NCBI GenBank assembly: GCA_013399305.1
Contig: VXAI01000039.1
Span: 2,410,868 to 2,474,867 of the forward strand
Direction of reading: 5' to 3'
DNA length: 64,000 bases
Source of the DNA: Rostratula benghalensis
Lineage: Eukaryota; Chordata; Aves; Charadriiformes; Rostratulidae
Shown here piece by piece: positions 9,991-22,152 of the stretch (within the stretch, counting starts at the first letter, position 1; every line of letters begins with the position of its first letter). Below the pieces are notes generated by a model, which was not told where the DNA came from, ran no database searches, and was given only the letters and a program-made list of their open reading frames with translations. The position numbers and the translations under genes were made by a program.

Positions 9991-12900
9991 ATTCCACTAC
10001 CCTTTCCATCTTAAAGCATATGGCGAAAACTGCATACATAAAGAAAATAACAGTGTAATAATTAGATTTATTGTGACAGACTGACCTTACCAGAACTCAT
10101 TAACTTGGCAACGCAAGCTAACTGGCTCTCTAAAAATCTAGTTTCTTTTGATGTAGACATACTCAAATACTCAAAAACATATGCATGAAAGAAATAATAA
10201 ATCAGCTGTTTGGGTATTTTTAAGGTTTAAATTAATATGCTTATACTTGACAGTACATTGGAAATTGGCAGGAATTTCTATATTAAGTAAATCAACCAGC
10301 CTTATTTTCAGGATTTGCCTCATTATTTAGGTATAGAAATCAATGCTGTCATAACTATGCCGCTCCATTTTTCAACTATATGCCAAAGTAAGTTCTCATT
10401 ACATGACTGCCACATGATACAATATAGATAATCAGTAAAATGGGCAACCACCTATGGGACCAGAAGTAAGGCTTTTGTGTTTGAGATTGTTCTGAGACCA
10501 TGACAAATACAAATCTGCCTTTCTATCTCAGATGTTTAAAAATTTCTGTTATACCAGGGGAGAACAATTTTATCCACATATATCATATTTATTTAATTTT
10601 CATCAATGGACAGCTTCCAACAGCAAGCAAATTGCATTATAAGAATCGGCTGAGTACCTGACAGTCAGAATTTATTTTGGGAAAATACAAAGTCAAGAAC
10701 ACTAATAAGCTTTTTCCTTCCTTCCCCATTTTATATGCTAGACTCCTGCTTTTGAGTTAAGAAAAATAGATACGACAAGCTGGGACAGGATGATATCTCT
10801 GGCTAGAATTCTTTGTTGCCACCCATGCCCCAGAGCAAGTAAGACAACATGTAGTTGCCTCATTCCACTGAACTACAGAGCGAAAAGTTTGAATGGAGAA
10901 ATGAGAGTATTATCTCAACTCAAATGCAAAGCTATTGAAAATCACATTTTTGCAATGTGAATTAACAGAAGACAGGCCCTTTATTTATGTTTGAAAAATC
11001 TAAAATAACACTAACAAAATTCTCAAAAGTAACTGAGAAACAATCATTTTCTCTAATCCACTTCCTCATCATATGGAAGTTAACCCCAAACTTCCAGCTA
11101 CTACCTAGAAAAAAAATCCACAATTGTCAGAGTGGCCTACATTTTATTTCAAGCTTTCAGTCAGGACAAGACTTACTAGTAAAACCAGGGAGGTTTTTGT
11201 TTTGGGGTTGTTTTTTTTCTCTCTTCTCTATGGAGGGTTCACACCCATGTTACTTTATATGTAGCCATCTGGTGAAGGCCAATCTCTTCTGTTTTGCCAA
11301 AATTATCCACAGCTGAGCCTTGGTTCCTTTGCTGCAACTTTTTTTTTTTTTTTTTTTGCTCTTACCTCTTTGAAATAGGAGCCTTCCCTAACATTTTTTT
11401 TTCAGGAGACATTTTGCATTCTTGATAAGCCTGGGGTAAGGCTCTTTTGGAAGCTACAGGCTGTTGCTGTTCCTCTAGTAAGTAGTTGCTGCTTTTCATT
11501 TTTTTGGGTTTTTTTTTTGAGCAAGCTAATGAATGCTCTTTTCATGTAGGGTGGATTTTATGCTCCCTTTGACCTTCATTTCCTTTTTCTTTCAGAAAGA
11601 AACTAAACTTTTCTTTCTTATGTGTTTGCAAAGCACTTTGCAGGGGAAGAAGGGAGTCAATCACTGTAATCCTTTGCTTTATTTACACTAACAGAACTGT
11701 GCAATTCTCTGTGAGCTCTTGCTATGTCTGAGAACAGCATGAGTATCTAGAGCAGGGATGTATACATCCAAACACCCACAATGACCTTAGAGAATTGGAC
11801 AGAAAGATCTGTCAGCGGATGCTGCCTTCTAAGCCATGATATGTGATGGAAGACTGGCTCCTTATTTTGCTGATCTCTTGGGACAGAAAATAAAAAAGCA
11901 AGCAGGCTTTTCTCGGAGATAAGGAGCCTTAGGTTTACCCCTTCCATTGAAAATAATGTGTTCTACTTCTTCAGCTGACTTCCCTTCTCTTTTGCTCCTA
12001 AAGATGCAAGCATGTTGTGACAAACAGGATAAAGTGTTTGGCTTCTTCTCTTCAGTATTAGACACTGCTGTGCATAACCTGCACGTGAATTGTACGGGCA
12101 TAAACTGAGAGGTTACAAGCTGGATGGCAAGTAAGAGAAATGTGTAAGCAAGCAAAAGTAGAAGGGAGTTTCCTCTTTAGTGAGCATGTGGTTGTTTTTC
12201 AAATTTTGACTGATTTAAATGTTTCCTACCAAATCAAACAAAAATTATATGCACATGAACACAAGCATAATAACTGCCACCTGGAAGAACTGTCATGCAG
12301 AACTTTAGACCTGCCTCTACTTAAAGGAGCAGTAGATTTTATTTTTCCGTTTATTTTTCTGTCAAATAGACAATTTCCTGTATGCATTAACTAAGTACTT
12401 AAACTCTTAAATGTGATCACCTTTACAGTGTCTACTCCTAAATCAGGAGATTTCTTTATCTAATGCAACAGTGTACAAGCTTACGTCAGTTATTTTTCAC
12501 CCACCTTGTGTAAGGATCTCATTAGCCATTTGACTTTGGATCTTAACGTTTGTCCTATTTATTAATCCTCAAAGTACAGTGGATGAGATTTTGGCAGTTA
12601 CTGTACTGGTAGAAATTTGTAATTTTTACATTGCTGCATAGCATGCTTTTAAAGAAAGCAGGCTAATGTGATGAGGTCGATGGCGTGTTCAAAAACTATA
12701 CAAAAGTATCTGGATAGGAAGCATAAAAGCAGTTATAACAAAGTTGAAAGTGACAAACACCGAACATTCTGAAGTTACAGAACATGAGATAAAGGCAATA
12801 AGCCAGCTACTGACAGAGACCCGCTGTGAGTAGTGCTCACTATTATAAAGTAACTTCGTGCATAGATAGAAGGTAGGTGTGCGAATATATTACTCTCCCA

Positions 12901-13751
12901 ACTAAACAGCGCGTGAAGCGGAACTGCCAAAACTCAGTGCAAAGTGAACTTCAGCTTCTGGTGCTACTATTTTTACTGAAAGAGGCCCTGCTTCAGTTCC
13001 TCTTTTACTGGAGAAGGTGGCTGCACTGCTGCCACACAGCTATGCACTAAAAATTGAGGCCCCACCATGTTTCTCACACAGAAGTTTTGTTTGTTTTAAA
13101 ATGCACTGCAAAAACCATAACAAAGTGTTACTAAAGAGTTGTGATGGTTGTAAATGTACTAGAGGCTTCATAAATGAGACTAAATGCATTTAAAAGTATA
13201 TATTTTCCATACTGGCTATGACACTTTGTAGCTGTGACTGGCTCCTGTGAACAGTTGGGAATGAAGCTTCAGTTGCTGAAGACTGAATTATGTAAGTAAT
13301 AGGACTGTAACTAATGTAGGTTATTGGTATTTTGACAGATGTTAGTACACATTAACTAACTTTAAGTAATGCTAAGCAGGATAAAGCTAAAGCAACACAA
13401 ATTTCATGCTGCTTAGGCACCCACAAGCTTTCCCAGGCAGACAGGGACCTTCCCAGATGGCCATCATTGTGTGCACACTTAGAATTGAGGTGTGTTTCAG
13501 CAGTGATTCAGTACCAGTTTCATGCAAAATACTTTCAACGGAAAACAAAGACACGGACAGTCTGAGCTACTTCAGTATTCTGATCTTTATTATAAATGTC
13601 TGCGAAATCAGCAACACAAAAATTGATGGGGAAAAAAATACTTGAAAAGCTCTAAACTGAGATACTAACACGAACAAAAAATAATTGAATGATGCAGTAG
13701 GACTGGTATGGAATATAAGTTAAAGGGAAGAAAATGGTAAAGTATGTCATT
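9991..13751. other. Noncoding, AT-rich, no recognisable gene or element
   Basis: I saw no coding motif, tRNA or known repeat apart from T runs near 11339-11357 and 11510. The short open frames here have no family resemblance. Confidence 0.5.
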
Positions 13752-13942
13752 AATGGTCAGACATTGGAATAGGATGCCCAGGGAGGTGGTTGAGTTCCCA
13801 TCCCTGAATGTGTTTCAGAGTTGTTTAAATGTGGTGTTTGAAGATATGGTGTAGGGGAGGAATTTGTAGAGTAGGGCTGATGGTTGGACTCGATGATCCC
13901 AAGGGTCTGTTCCAACCTGAATGATTCTATGATTCTATATAT
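13752..13942 (+). mobile_element. CR1 3' fragment
   Basis: CR1-type 3' end in plus orientation: TGGAATAGGATGCCCAGGGAGGTGGT, then GGTTGGACTCGATGATCCCAAGGG and the ATTCTATGATTCTATA tail at about 13923-13938. It is severely 5'-truncated and has no coding capacity. Confidence 0.9.
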
Positions 13943-16900
13943 GATTGTTCTATACGTGCTCATGTGCTGTGTTTGCTCAGGGTTAGGGGCATGTGTTTAT
14001 CAAGGCAGAGAGCTAGTGACATGAAGCTAAAATCCTCAATGAGCTGTGCTTCCCGTGACTTGCTTAGACACTTCACCTGTATATATGTTGCCATGATGAG
14101 CATTTCATCGCTGTTCCTAAGTCTGTAAAGTATAGCTGAACAGCCTGCTGAACCTCTGCATTGCCATTTTATGCCACTGTGAAACTCCACTAACACTAAA
14201 GTTGTCATAGATCAGGTTGGTTTTATATCCCCTACTAAAACAGTTTCTGTGAATTGTAGCAAGGTTTCATTCCTTAGCGTTTAACAGACCTGTCAAATCA
14301 GGGAGTCTGAGGAGCAATTGTCAAGGGATAAAGTATTGATCATGACAGTTATTGATGTCACTGGTATTAAGAAGTTCAGTTACAAAACAACCGCATTTCA
14401 AACTACAGATGCCTTAGGGCACTCATCAGCTGAAGAGGGAAAAGCTAAGAAACTGGTGGTGTGCTTAAAACTCTACCTGAGATATTGTGTAATGAAAATT
14501 ATTTAACATTTACTTAACACTCACATTGCTTTTTAAGGACTGGTGCTTTCTGAGATGCCCAACTTTTTTTAAACTAGTGAATAGGGAGGTCAGGGGTGGA
14601 AATTGTGTGACACCAGTTTTCTCAGGACAGCAGAGAAGTCTGTGGTAAGGGAAAGGAAGTGAGCTGAAGCACTAGAAGCCCCAGTTCTAGCACCTTAACC
14701 GCAAGACCAGCTTTCTCTCTAATTAGGCATGTGCGTGAGTAACTTAGTGAGCCTTGGATTCTCCCAGTAAACCCCCTGTAGCTTTACTTCAGCTGGATAA
14801 AGGTAGTTATTTTGTTCTCCTACCTAGTCCATTATTAGACAGCTTTTTGAAAACTAAAAGCCTTTTCCTTAATGTTTAACCTACTAAAGACTAACCACAG
14901 CATCAGTATACATACACAGATAACAAAATACAAGTTATTTTCTCTTCCAATGTAAAAGCTGTTCCCCACCTGACCAAAAGCCATGACTTGCTGCTTTCCA
15001 CAGAGACTCAGCTGTCTTGCTAGATGTCAGCTCTCAAGAGTATGTCATGAGTCCCAATTGTTATCTGAGAGAAGTGATGTCTAACCACTTCCACTCCAAA
15101 ACTGCTGTCTTTCTGACAAGATACCCACCTTGTACAATCTGCAGTGTCTTTGCTTTCACTGAACAAGCATAATCTGAGCAAAAACCAAGGTTGCGACAAG
15201 AACAAGAACCTTCTCCATATGCATTGGTCGAAGCTGTAGTGCTTTGCATGTATCTTCTGATGTTGCAACCCGAAAACAAAATATGTGTGCTAGTTATGAA
15301 AACATAACAAAAGTCTAGATTGATTTGTTATACCTAGAGGTGAGAGTCAGCCTATGTATGAGAGACACTTTAGGAGGAAATTATAGTGTTGTTACTCAAG
15401 AAGATATAAAATAGCAAATCAGATAATAACATTTGGTCTTTGTAACTAGAACTATTATCCTGGAAAAGGAAATTTAGAGTAAAGTAATGGGCAGAGAGTT
15501 GGTTTTGTTTGTTTGTTTGTTTGTTTGTTTGTTTTCTAGTAACTCAGTCCTGAACATATAGCCATGGATACATAATGCCTACGATTTTTAAGGAGATATT
15601 TCATAATCACAGATCTGAGCCCCACATACTCTTTTAGCTCGAGGTAAATGCAAACCCAGAAGAGGGCTTAAATCCCTTTTTCAGCTTCCTTCCCTATAAA
15701 GTGGTAATTGTAGCTGGTATTTATAGTCCTTCTAAAGTTAACTAGAGCACTTAAGAAAGGAGGGGATTGTGTTGGAGCTATAAGTCAGCCTCCTTCATAA
15801 CTTAAGCTGAGTGAGCTTCTGTGTTAGAGTGGAGCCACCTGACTCTGTAGTAAGAACCTTGATTTTTCACCTGACCTTGACTCAACCTGGATGTTAGTTT
15901 CCCTCTGATCTGGAGCTTTCTGGGCCGACATTTCAGGACTCAACAGTACCTCCTGGCTTCTTCTCAGTGTACCCCAGCTGCATTCTGAAATGAAGCTAAA
16001 GAGACAGACATACACTGTCTCCCTTCCCCTTCCATGCTCTGGCCCCTGTGGGGAGAAACGCTGTGTATATGGCCTGGAAGGGGGCTGCAGTATGTTCTGG
16101 TTGATGCCTGTCCTGGACAATTTGCAGATCAAGACCTTGTGTAACACTGACTGATGGGCAGCAGTTACTCTGTTCAAACATGGCCAGTGTTAAATCAGTT
16201 GGAATCCAGATTTGAGCAAGGAACTATGCAAAAGCCTGAAGTTATTCTTTGCTGCTATAACCTGCTAGCCCATGTCAGCCAAATTTGAATCCAACTTTTG
16301 ACGTTGCAGATACAGGTTTAAAACCTGAGGTTCTTTCCCATCCCTTCTTGAGATGAAAAAGTGCAACAGTAGCCATGCTTTTTGCCATTTAAAAGCAAAC
16401 AAACAAAACCCAAAAGGCTACGTGATGGATGCTGTGCTCAGATGCTGGAGCACCAAAGCAGGTAGCGATACCAGTGTCAAATATCTTTCTTCTTGGGTTT
16501 ATGCAAGTACCACATAGAACCACATCTTCGCTGACAGCGTGCTTCTGTTAAAAGTACCTCGAAGCAGCTCGTCGGTGGGATGGACTCAGTGTCCTTCAGG
16601 CTGTAATCAAGGGTGCCCCCTTATGGGCAGCAGATCGGTGCTGGGCATGCTGGCAGATCAAGCTGGAGACAGTATGATTAATATGCATCTTCAGAAAAGG
16701 GAAGGCAGCAACAGGTAGATAACAAGCTGTTTCTATCCATCCCTCTCAAGCAGGCATTAAAATGATGGTTGAAGGACCATTTCTTTATATTAGACTTGCA
16801 AGGACAGGAAATATTATTTATTGTACCTAAAGGAAAACATTGTACTACAACAGTGATCTCAGTAATGATCACTATAAAGCTGTTCCCTATTTTGTTTTGC

Positions 16901-19900
16901 TGAGGAGCTGATTAAACTGTCAGAATAAAAAGTTCCAGTAAAACTTTTCAGGAAAAGAAAATTCTTTACTCGCTACGCTTCTGTGAACAAAATGTTACAG
17001 GTTTCTGGTATCGCTATAAAAGTACATTAAGGAAACAATCATTTAACAAAACATTTGCATGCAATATGTAAATTAACTTACTTAAATCAAATCGTTCCTC
17101 TGTTGATAATAAATCATTTTCCTGAAACACATTCAAAAGAAATATTATAACTTTGTGGTGAACAACAGCCAGATGAGTTTTCTTCTCTTAACCCTCACCA
17201 CGCTTTCCCAACCTTGAGTTGCTGGACAAGCCGTCAAGGTCCCTCTGCCCCTCTTGCCTGGAAACTGCTTAGAAACCAGCAGCTATGCCAAGGATGGAGG
17301 TCACACAATTTTAATGTCTGCAATGTACAATTGGTGTAGCTAACAAATTCCCTCAGGGTGACTGACCAACCAAGGTGGTGGACTACTCTATGGACCTACA
17401 GTCACAGCATAATTTCAGCCAAAAGGAACACCGGCAGTTATCTGGACCAATCTCCAATGCGGAACAGAGTGAAGAACATCAGGTTGCTCAGGGCTGAGTC
17501 CAGCTGAGTTATTTCCCTGCTCCTCTGAGCCTCCTGTGACCGTGAATTCTCTTTATATTCTTCAGTAAATGGGGACAAAATCACTGCAACAAAACTAGCA
17601 AGCTGAGGTTTAAATGAAAATTTTTAAATGAGGTGTGTTTTAGACTTAATCAAAAGGTTCTAGGTCTGATCTTTCAGCTACTCTAATTAGGCAGCTGTAC
17701 AGGTATACCATAAAGCTTGTGGCATAGCTCATTCGGAAAAGGCTGAAAAGGGGAATTTGAGAGTATTCAACAAAGTCTAAAAGTAGTATTTCTGGTTCCG
17801 AGCTGTTTCTATCAGAAACGGTTGTTATCGAGGATGGTGTTTAGTTCTTGTTTTTTCTTCAAAATCTTCCAATTCTGTAAATAAGTATTTAAATTTTCTC
17901 TAAAAATTATGAAAACTCAAAGGGATACATTTTCCCAATTTTTATGAGTGCTGGTTTTCAGCTGAAATGTCCACATTTGGTGATGGTGGCTGTTGTTCAT
18001 AGACCTTGAAGTGTCAAAGTGCTGCTTTACATTGGTTTTTGCAATGCATGTCTTAGCCCTATGGGTGATGTGCCCTTTCTTTTTGCACTGAGTACTGAGG
18101 GATATGCTGCGGTTTTGCTATCTGCCATCTAAAGTTACTTTGTGGCACTTTGTACTTATTTAAGGGAGAAACAGGGAATCCACATCACCATTCACTTGCA
18201 GAAAGATGTAGACTTTTAGAAGAATTTAAGTACCAAAAGATACAACTGCACCTAGAAGTAAATTTCAAGCCCATCTAGATGCCCAGCTGCCACCCTGATT
18301 TCTCAGCTCCTTCTGCCGTTTCTGTCAGAAAAAGTTTGAGGCAAGTGGCTTCTGATCTCTCATCTGTGGACACCGTGAGGATCAAACTGAGAGAGTAGGG
18401 GGTGTGTGTGCGTAATATTCTTCACTATACTTTTGCAGATTGAAGTAAAAGAGTTTTCATTCTAGTCTTAGTCAGCAAATACTGTAAAATGGAGACTTGC
18501 ACTTGCAGTTCATGTGTATGCTAATGTACCGTTACAAAAGCACTGGATGACACATCTGCAAACGGTAATCTCATTAGGGCTGAATTAAATTGCAGCAATT
18601 ACCTTATATAGCTCAAAGCAGAGATGCGTTTCAATTCACACTGCATTATTTATTTGTTTACCAGCTAGTAAGTAACTGAGAACTTGCAGATCCTGAAAAG
18701 GCATTCATATCGTGCTAATCAAAACTGATTTCTACTGGTACTCTGCAATAAAAATTGAAATACACTTGGGATTGAGAAAAGAGATATAAACTACGTTGTA
18801 CATGGCAACATTTTCACTCTGTAGCAATCTAGGGACCAGTTAAGAGGAAGGCTACAGGGCCTTAAAGATAAAAAGTGTTTTATTTCAAAAACAGCAGACC
18901 ATTTGCTAGTATTTAATTACATTCTATCAGTATACTTCTTCCCAACTCATTAAAGTAAAGAACTTGTACAAAATATTGACCCCTGTTTTTGTTGGTGGTG
19001 GTTTTATTTTTTTGCACCAACATATACCAATGATGACACTTTTAAGTATCAGCCTACCTGTGCCAGAATGTGGCAGTGGATAAAACATGGAAGCAAAATT
19101 GCAGTCCAAGCAGCCTTCTTAGCTTTATTTACGATACTGCATAGCCAAATGAATCCTTACATCTCCAAAGTCCTTCTTTAACCTCCTGATTGCTCTCCTC
19201 CTTCCCTGTGGCAGTGGCCATGGCTTGGTGATGAGGGCTGTCCTGTATTAGGTGGCTGTGCCACATGAGGCAAAGACCAGGGCAGTAGGTGAAGGCGGGT
19301 CACAGCAAGGCAGCTAAGGTGGGCTTGCTCCCTAGGGTCCAGAAGAACTGGGCAGGAGAGGTTACGGAAGGTACCACGAGATGCTGCAATTTCGGTACTG
19401 CAGTTCATGGTGCTGGGGCTGGGAGAATGAAGAACAAAAGTAGCCTATAATGGAGAAATACACTGTGTAGAGACAAATACTATGCAGCAGCACGGTGCTG
19501 TGGGTGTAAGAACTCTGAGGAACCCTGGCCAAGAAAGACAGATAGATGGGACAGTGAGGGGGGGGAGAGCTGCTGCGTGGTGTGGGAGCAAGGGAGAGCA
19601 TTATGGGTGCCAGCAGTGGGTAGAGGACAATGAAGCCCTGTTTTAATGTGTAAACAGACTAAGGTACCAAAGTTTTGTTTGGCCCCCAGGAAAAGCACAA
19701 TTAAAGGTTTCAGATACGGCTAAGGATTGCAACATTAGTGTGTAATGGATGACCAGCAAATGTTTGGCCATAGACATGACCTTGCCCTTGCCAGTGTCCC
19801 CTTAGTAGTGGCAAGGGGGACCTGGCAAGAAAGTGTTTGCTATGAATGGAAAAACTCCTGTCTAAACATAGCATCCATAGGCAGCAGACAGGGATAAAGA

Positions 19901-19914
19901 CTAGATACCATTTA
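13943..19914. other. Noncoding DNA with one tetranucleotide repeat
   Basis: No exon or known element was recognised. A (TTTG)n microsatellite at 15503-15535 is the only clear repeat. Confidence 0.5.
15503..15535 (+). repeat. (TTTG)n microsatellite
   Basis: About seven consecutive GTTT units. Confidence 0.9.
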
Positions 19915-19985
19915 GAATCCCAGAATCATAGAATTGTCTAGGTTGGAAAGAACCTTTAAGATCATCTAGTCCAACCATCCAACCC
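19915..19985 (-). mobile_element. CR1 3'-end fragment, antisense
   Basis: AGAATCATAGAATTGTCTAGG and the following GGTTGGAAAGAACC TTTAAGATCATCTAGTCCAACC pattern is the reverse complement of a CR1 3' end. Only about 70 bp are left. Confidence 0.85.
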
Positions 19986-20441
19986 TCATGGCCTCTTTTC
20001 TGGCTGCAGAGTAAAAAGTACCTATCAATGAGGTATAAACTAACATTATCTGCCAAAAAATTTGCAGAACAGGACAAGAAAATAATACTGGCTTAAAAGG
20101 ATGGCTTTTATGTGAGTAGAAACACTATTTTCTTGCAATAGTTCAGGTAAATCCTAGTTTATTTACATTAGAGTAAAATACGAGCTTCAGAGCAGACAGC
20201 AGATGTCCTGATGTGCGCTTTAATTTCCTCAGTTGCATGACTGAGTTTTGGTGTGTTTTTTTTTTTTAATCTTGAAAAAACAGTAATTTCACTAAATAAT
20301 TTTATCATTATAATTAATCTCATCTTTATTGCAATGTTGTACTGATTGCCTGACACCTATTGTCTTGTTTTAAAGTAGATGGTAAGATTGTTGGGGGGGA
20401 AGCCCATGTATTCTTAGTTATGCTTTAGCCACTAAGCACTC

Positions 20442-20458
20442 AAAAAAAAAAAAAAAAG
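20442..20458 (+). repeat. Poly-A tract
   Basis: Homopolymer run of about 16 A. Confidence 0.8.
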
Positions 20459-20789
20459 TATGTCTGGGCTTTTCCTATACTACTGCACACATAATGAAAA
20501 GTAATTATGAGTAATGCATAAAGTTGTATAGATGACTACTGTCTCACCCTGTGCCAGCTGGTGTAAAATCCTGCAAAAGCTGTAGGAGGGTGGGGAGAGC
20601 TTTAAAGTGTCTCGATGGCTCCATTTTCCAAGCGGGAAGGAAAATGGCGTTAGGGGGGGAAGGAGGGCCCAACAGCCTTGCTCCCCAGGAGCAGAAGGGT
20701 GGAAGGGTGCTGGGCCTGGAGAGGCAGGTGACGCCAAACCAGCAGGCTGGGAAACAGGAGTGGCCCTGCGTTTTGGGGCGGGAATGCTG

Positions 20790-21270
20790 GTTTAGAGGTG
20801 CGGGTTTCTCTCTGCCCCTTCCTAGGAAAGCCTGGGCCGCCCCCGAGGTCCCCGCTCCCTGAGGGGTAACGGGGCTGAAAATGCAGCTCCTGGCTGGACG
20901 GCCAGCGCCGCCTCTCCGTGAATGCACACACGCAGGGCTGCAGCCCGGCACCCTTCCAGCCACCCCCTTCCCTCTTTCTCTTTTTCCTCCCCCCCGGCCC
21001 CGCTGCGGCAAGGAAGGAGGTGCCGCTGCCGGAGTCCTCGGCCCCTCAGCGGCGGCGCTGGCGGGCGGCCATTTGGCGGAGGCGCGGCGGGGGCACACGC
21101 AGAGCCCCAAGATGCCGGCGCTGGGGCCGGAGGGTGCCGGGGCCCGCTGGGCTTTCACGTTCCCGCTCCCCCAGCCCGAGTCACGGAAGCGTTTTACAAA
21201 GCGTCTTCGAGGTTGTGTTGTGTTTTGTTTTGTTTTGTTTTGTTTTTCCCCCCCTCCCTCTGAGGTTTAG
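20790..21270. promoter_or_regulatory. CpG island without a recognisable gene
   Basis: A sharply GC- and CpG-rich block in an otherwise AT-rich region, densest at about 20880-21200 (for example CGGCGGCGCTGGCGGGCGG near 21050). Such islands normally mark a transcription start. No family-like exon was recognised on either strand. On the minus strand an ATG-GCC-GCC start lies at 21072 but stops after eight codons. Its position upstream of the RNF175 remnant makes it a candidate orphaned RNF175 promoter, or the promoter of a noncoding RNA. The long open frames here are a by-product of GC richness. Confidence 0.7.
21215..21247 (+). repeat. (TTTTG)n microsatellite
   Basis: Pentanucleotide TTTTG units at the edge of the CpG island. 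Confidence 0.85.
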
Positions 21271-21664
21271 TGGCATCGCTGTCGCCAGGCAGGGGCTGAA
21301 CGTTAGTGCTGCTCCGGGCCAGTCTCGGGGGTGGAGAGGGGAGCACCTTGCTTCACCTGCCCCAGCGCTCAGCTGGGTGTCTGCAGCCCAGACCAGTGGC
21401 CTCTCCCAACTCCACTACCCGTTCTAAACACAAGAGAGGACATACCTGTCTTTATTAAATACTCTCCCTGTTGTCTTTGCTTGGTGTGCCTGGTGAATGG
21501 TTGTGGGAAAGCAATTAAGATCCCTCAAACAGGCTGCTTGAAGCCTCCCAAGGCATGAGCTGATCGAACTTTATCATTGTTGGTGCCAGATAATGACTTA
21601 ATTTTGTTATCTAGTGCATGGTGTGGAGGTGGTATGTGGTCTCCCGGCCCTTTCTGAGTCTATT

Positions 21665-22152
21665 ATTGAGAACGTGGACCTGTTGGAGTCAGTCCAGTGG
21701 AAGGCCACAAAGGTGGTCAGAGGTCTGGGGCACGTCTCACCTATGAAGGCAGGCTAAAAGAGTTGGAGTCGTTCAGCCTGGGGAAGAGAAGGCTCTGGAG
21801 AGACCTTACTGCACCCTTCCAGTACCTAAAGGGAGCCTACAAGAGAGATGGGGAGGGACTGTTTGTCAGGGAGTATAGTGATAGGATGAGGGGTAATAAT
21901 TTCAAACTAGAAGAGGAGAGATTTAGATTAGTTCTTAGGAAGGAGTTTTTCACTATGAGGGTGGTGAGACACTGGAACAGATTTCTCAGAGAAGATGTGG
22001 GTGCCTGCCCCATCCTTGGAAGTGTTCAAGGCCAGGCTGAATGGAGCTTTGAGCAACCTGGACTAGTGGGATGTGTCCCTGCCCCTGGCAGGAGCTGAGA
22101 ATTCCATTATCTTTAAGGTCCCTTCCAACCCAAACCATTATATGATTCTGAA
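21665..22152 (+). mobile_element. CR1 LINE, 3' end, 5'-truncated
   Basis: The plus-strand frame 21697-22098 carries the CR1 reverse-transcriptase tail (YEGRLKELESFSLGKRRLWR, then KRDGEGLFVREYSDRMRG). It is followed by the CR1 3' UTR with AACCTGGACTAGTGGGATGTGTCCCTG and ends AACCATTATATGATTCTGA. The polymerase catalytic region is absent, so it is a dead copy. Confidence 0.93.

Noticed and set aside
14060..14125. Minus-strand SDEMLIMATYIQ as RNF175 exon 2
   Set aside because: Superficial likeness to EMVLILIAT only; it needs gaps inside a helix and lacks the following WKQR codons. The 9921-9990 block fits better.
20544..21158. 204-codon minus-strand open frame over the CpG island
   Set aside because: Pro/Ala/Arg/Gly-rich with open frames in several other phases at the same place, as expected of GC-rich DNA. 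No domain or family motif.
21697..22098. 133-codon plus-strand frame as a host gene
   Set aside because: CR1 reverse-transcriptase tail plus 3' UTR, within a truncated element.
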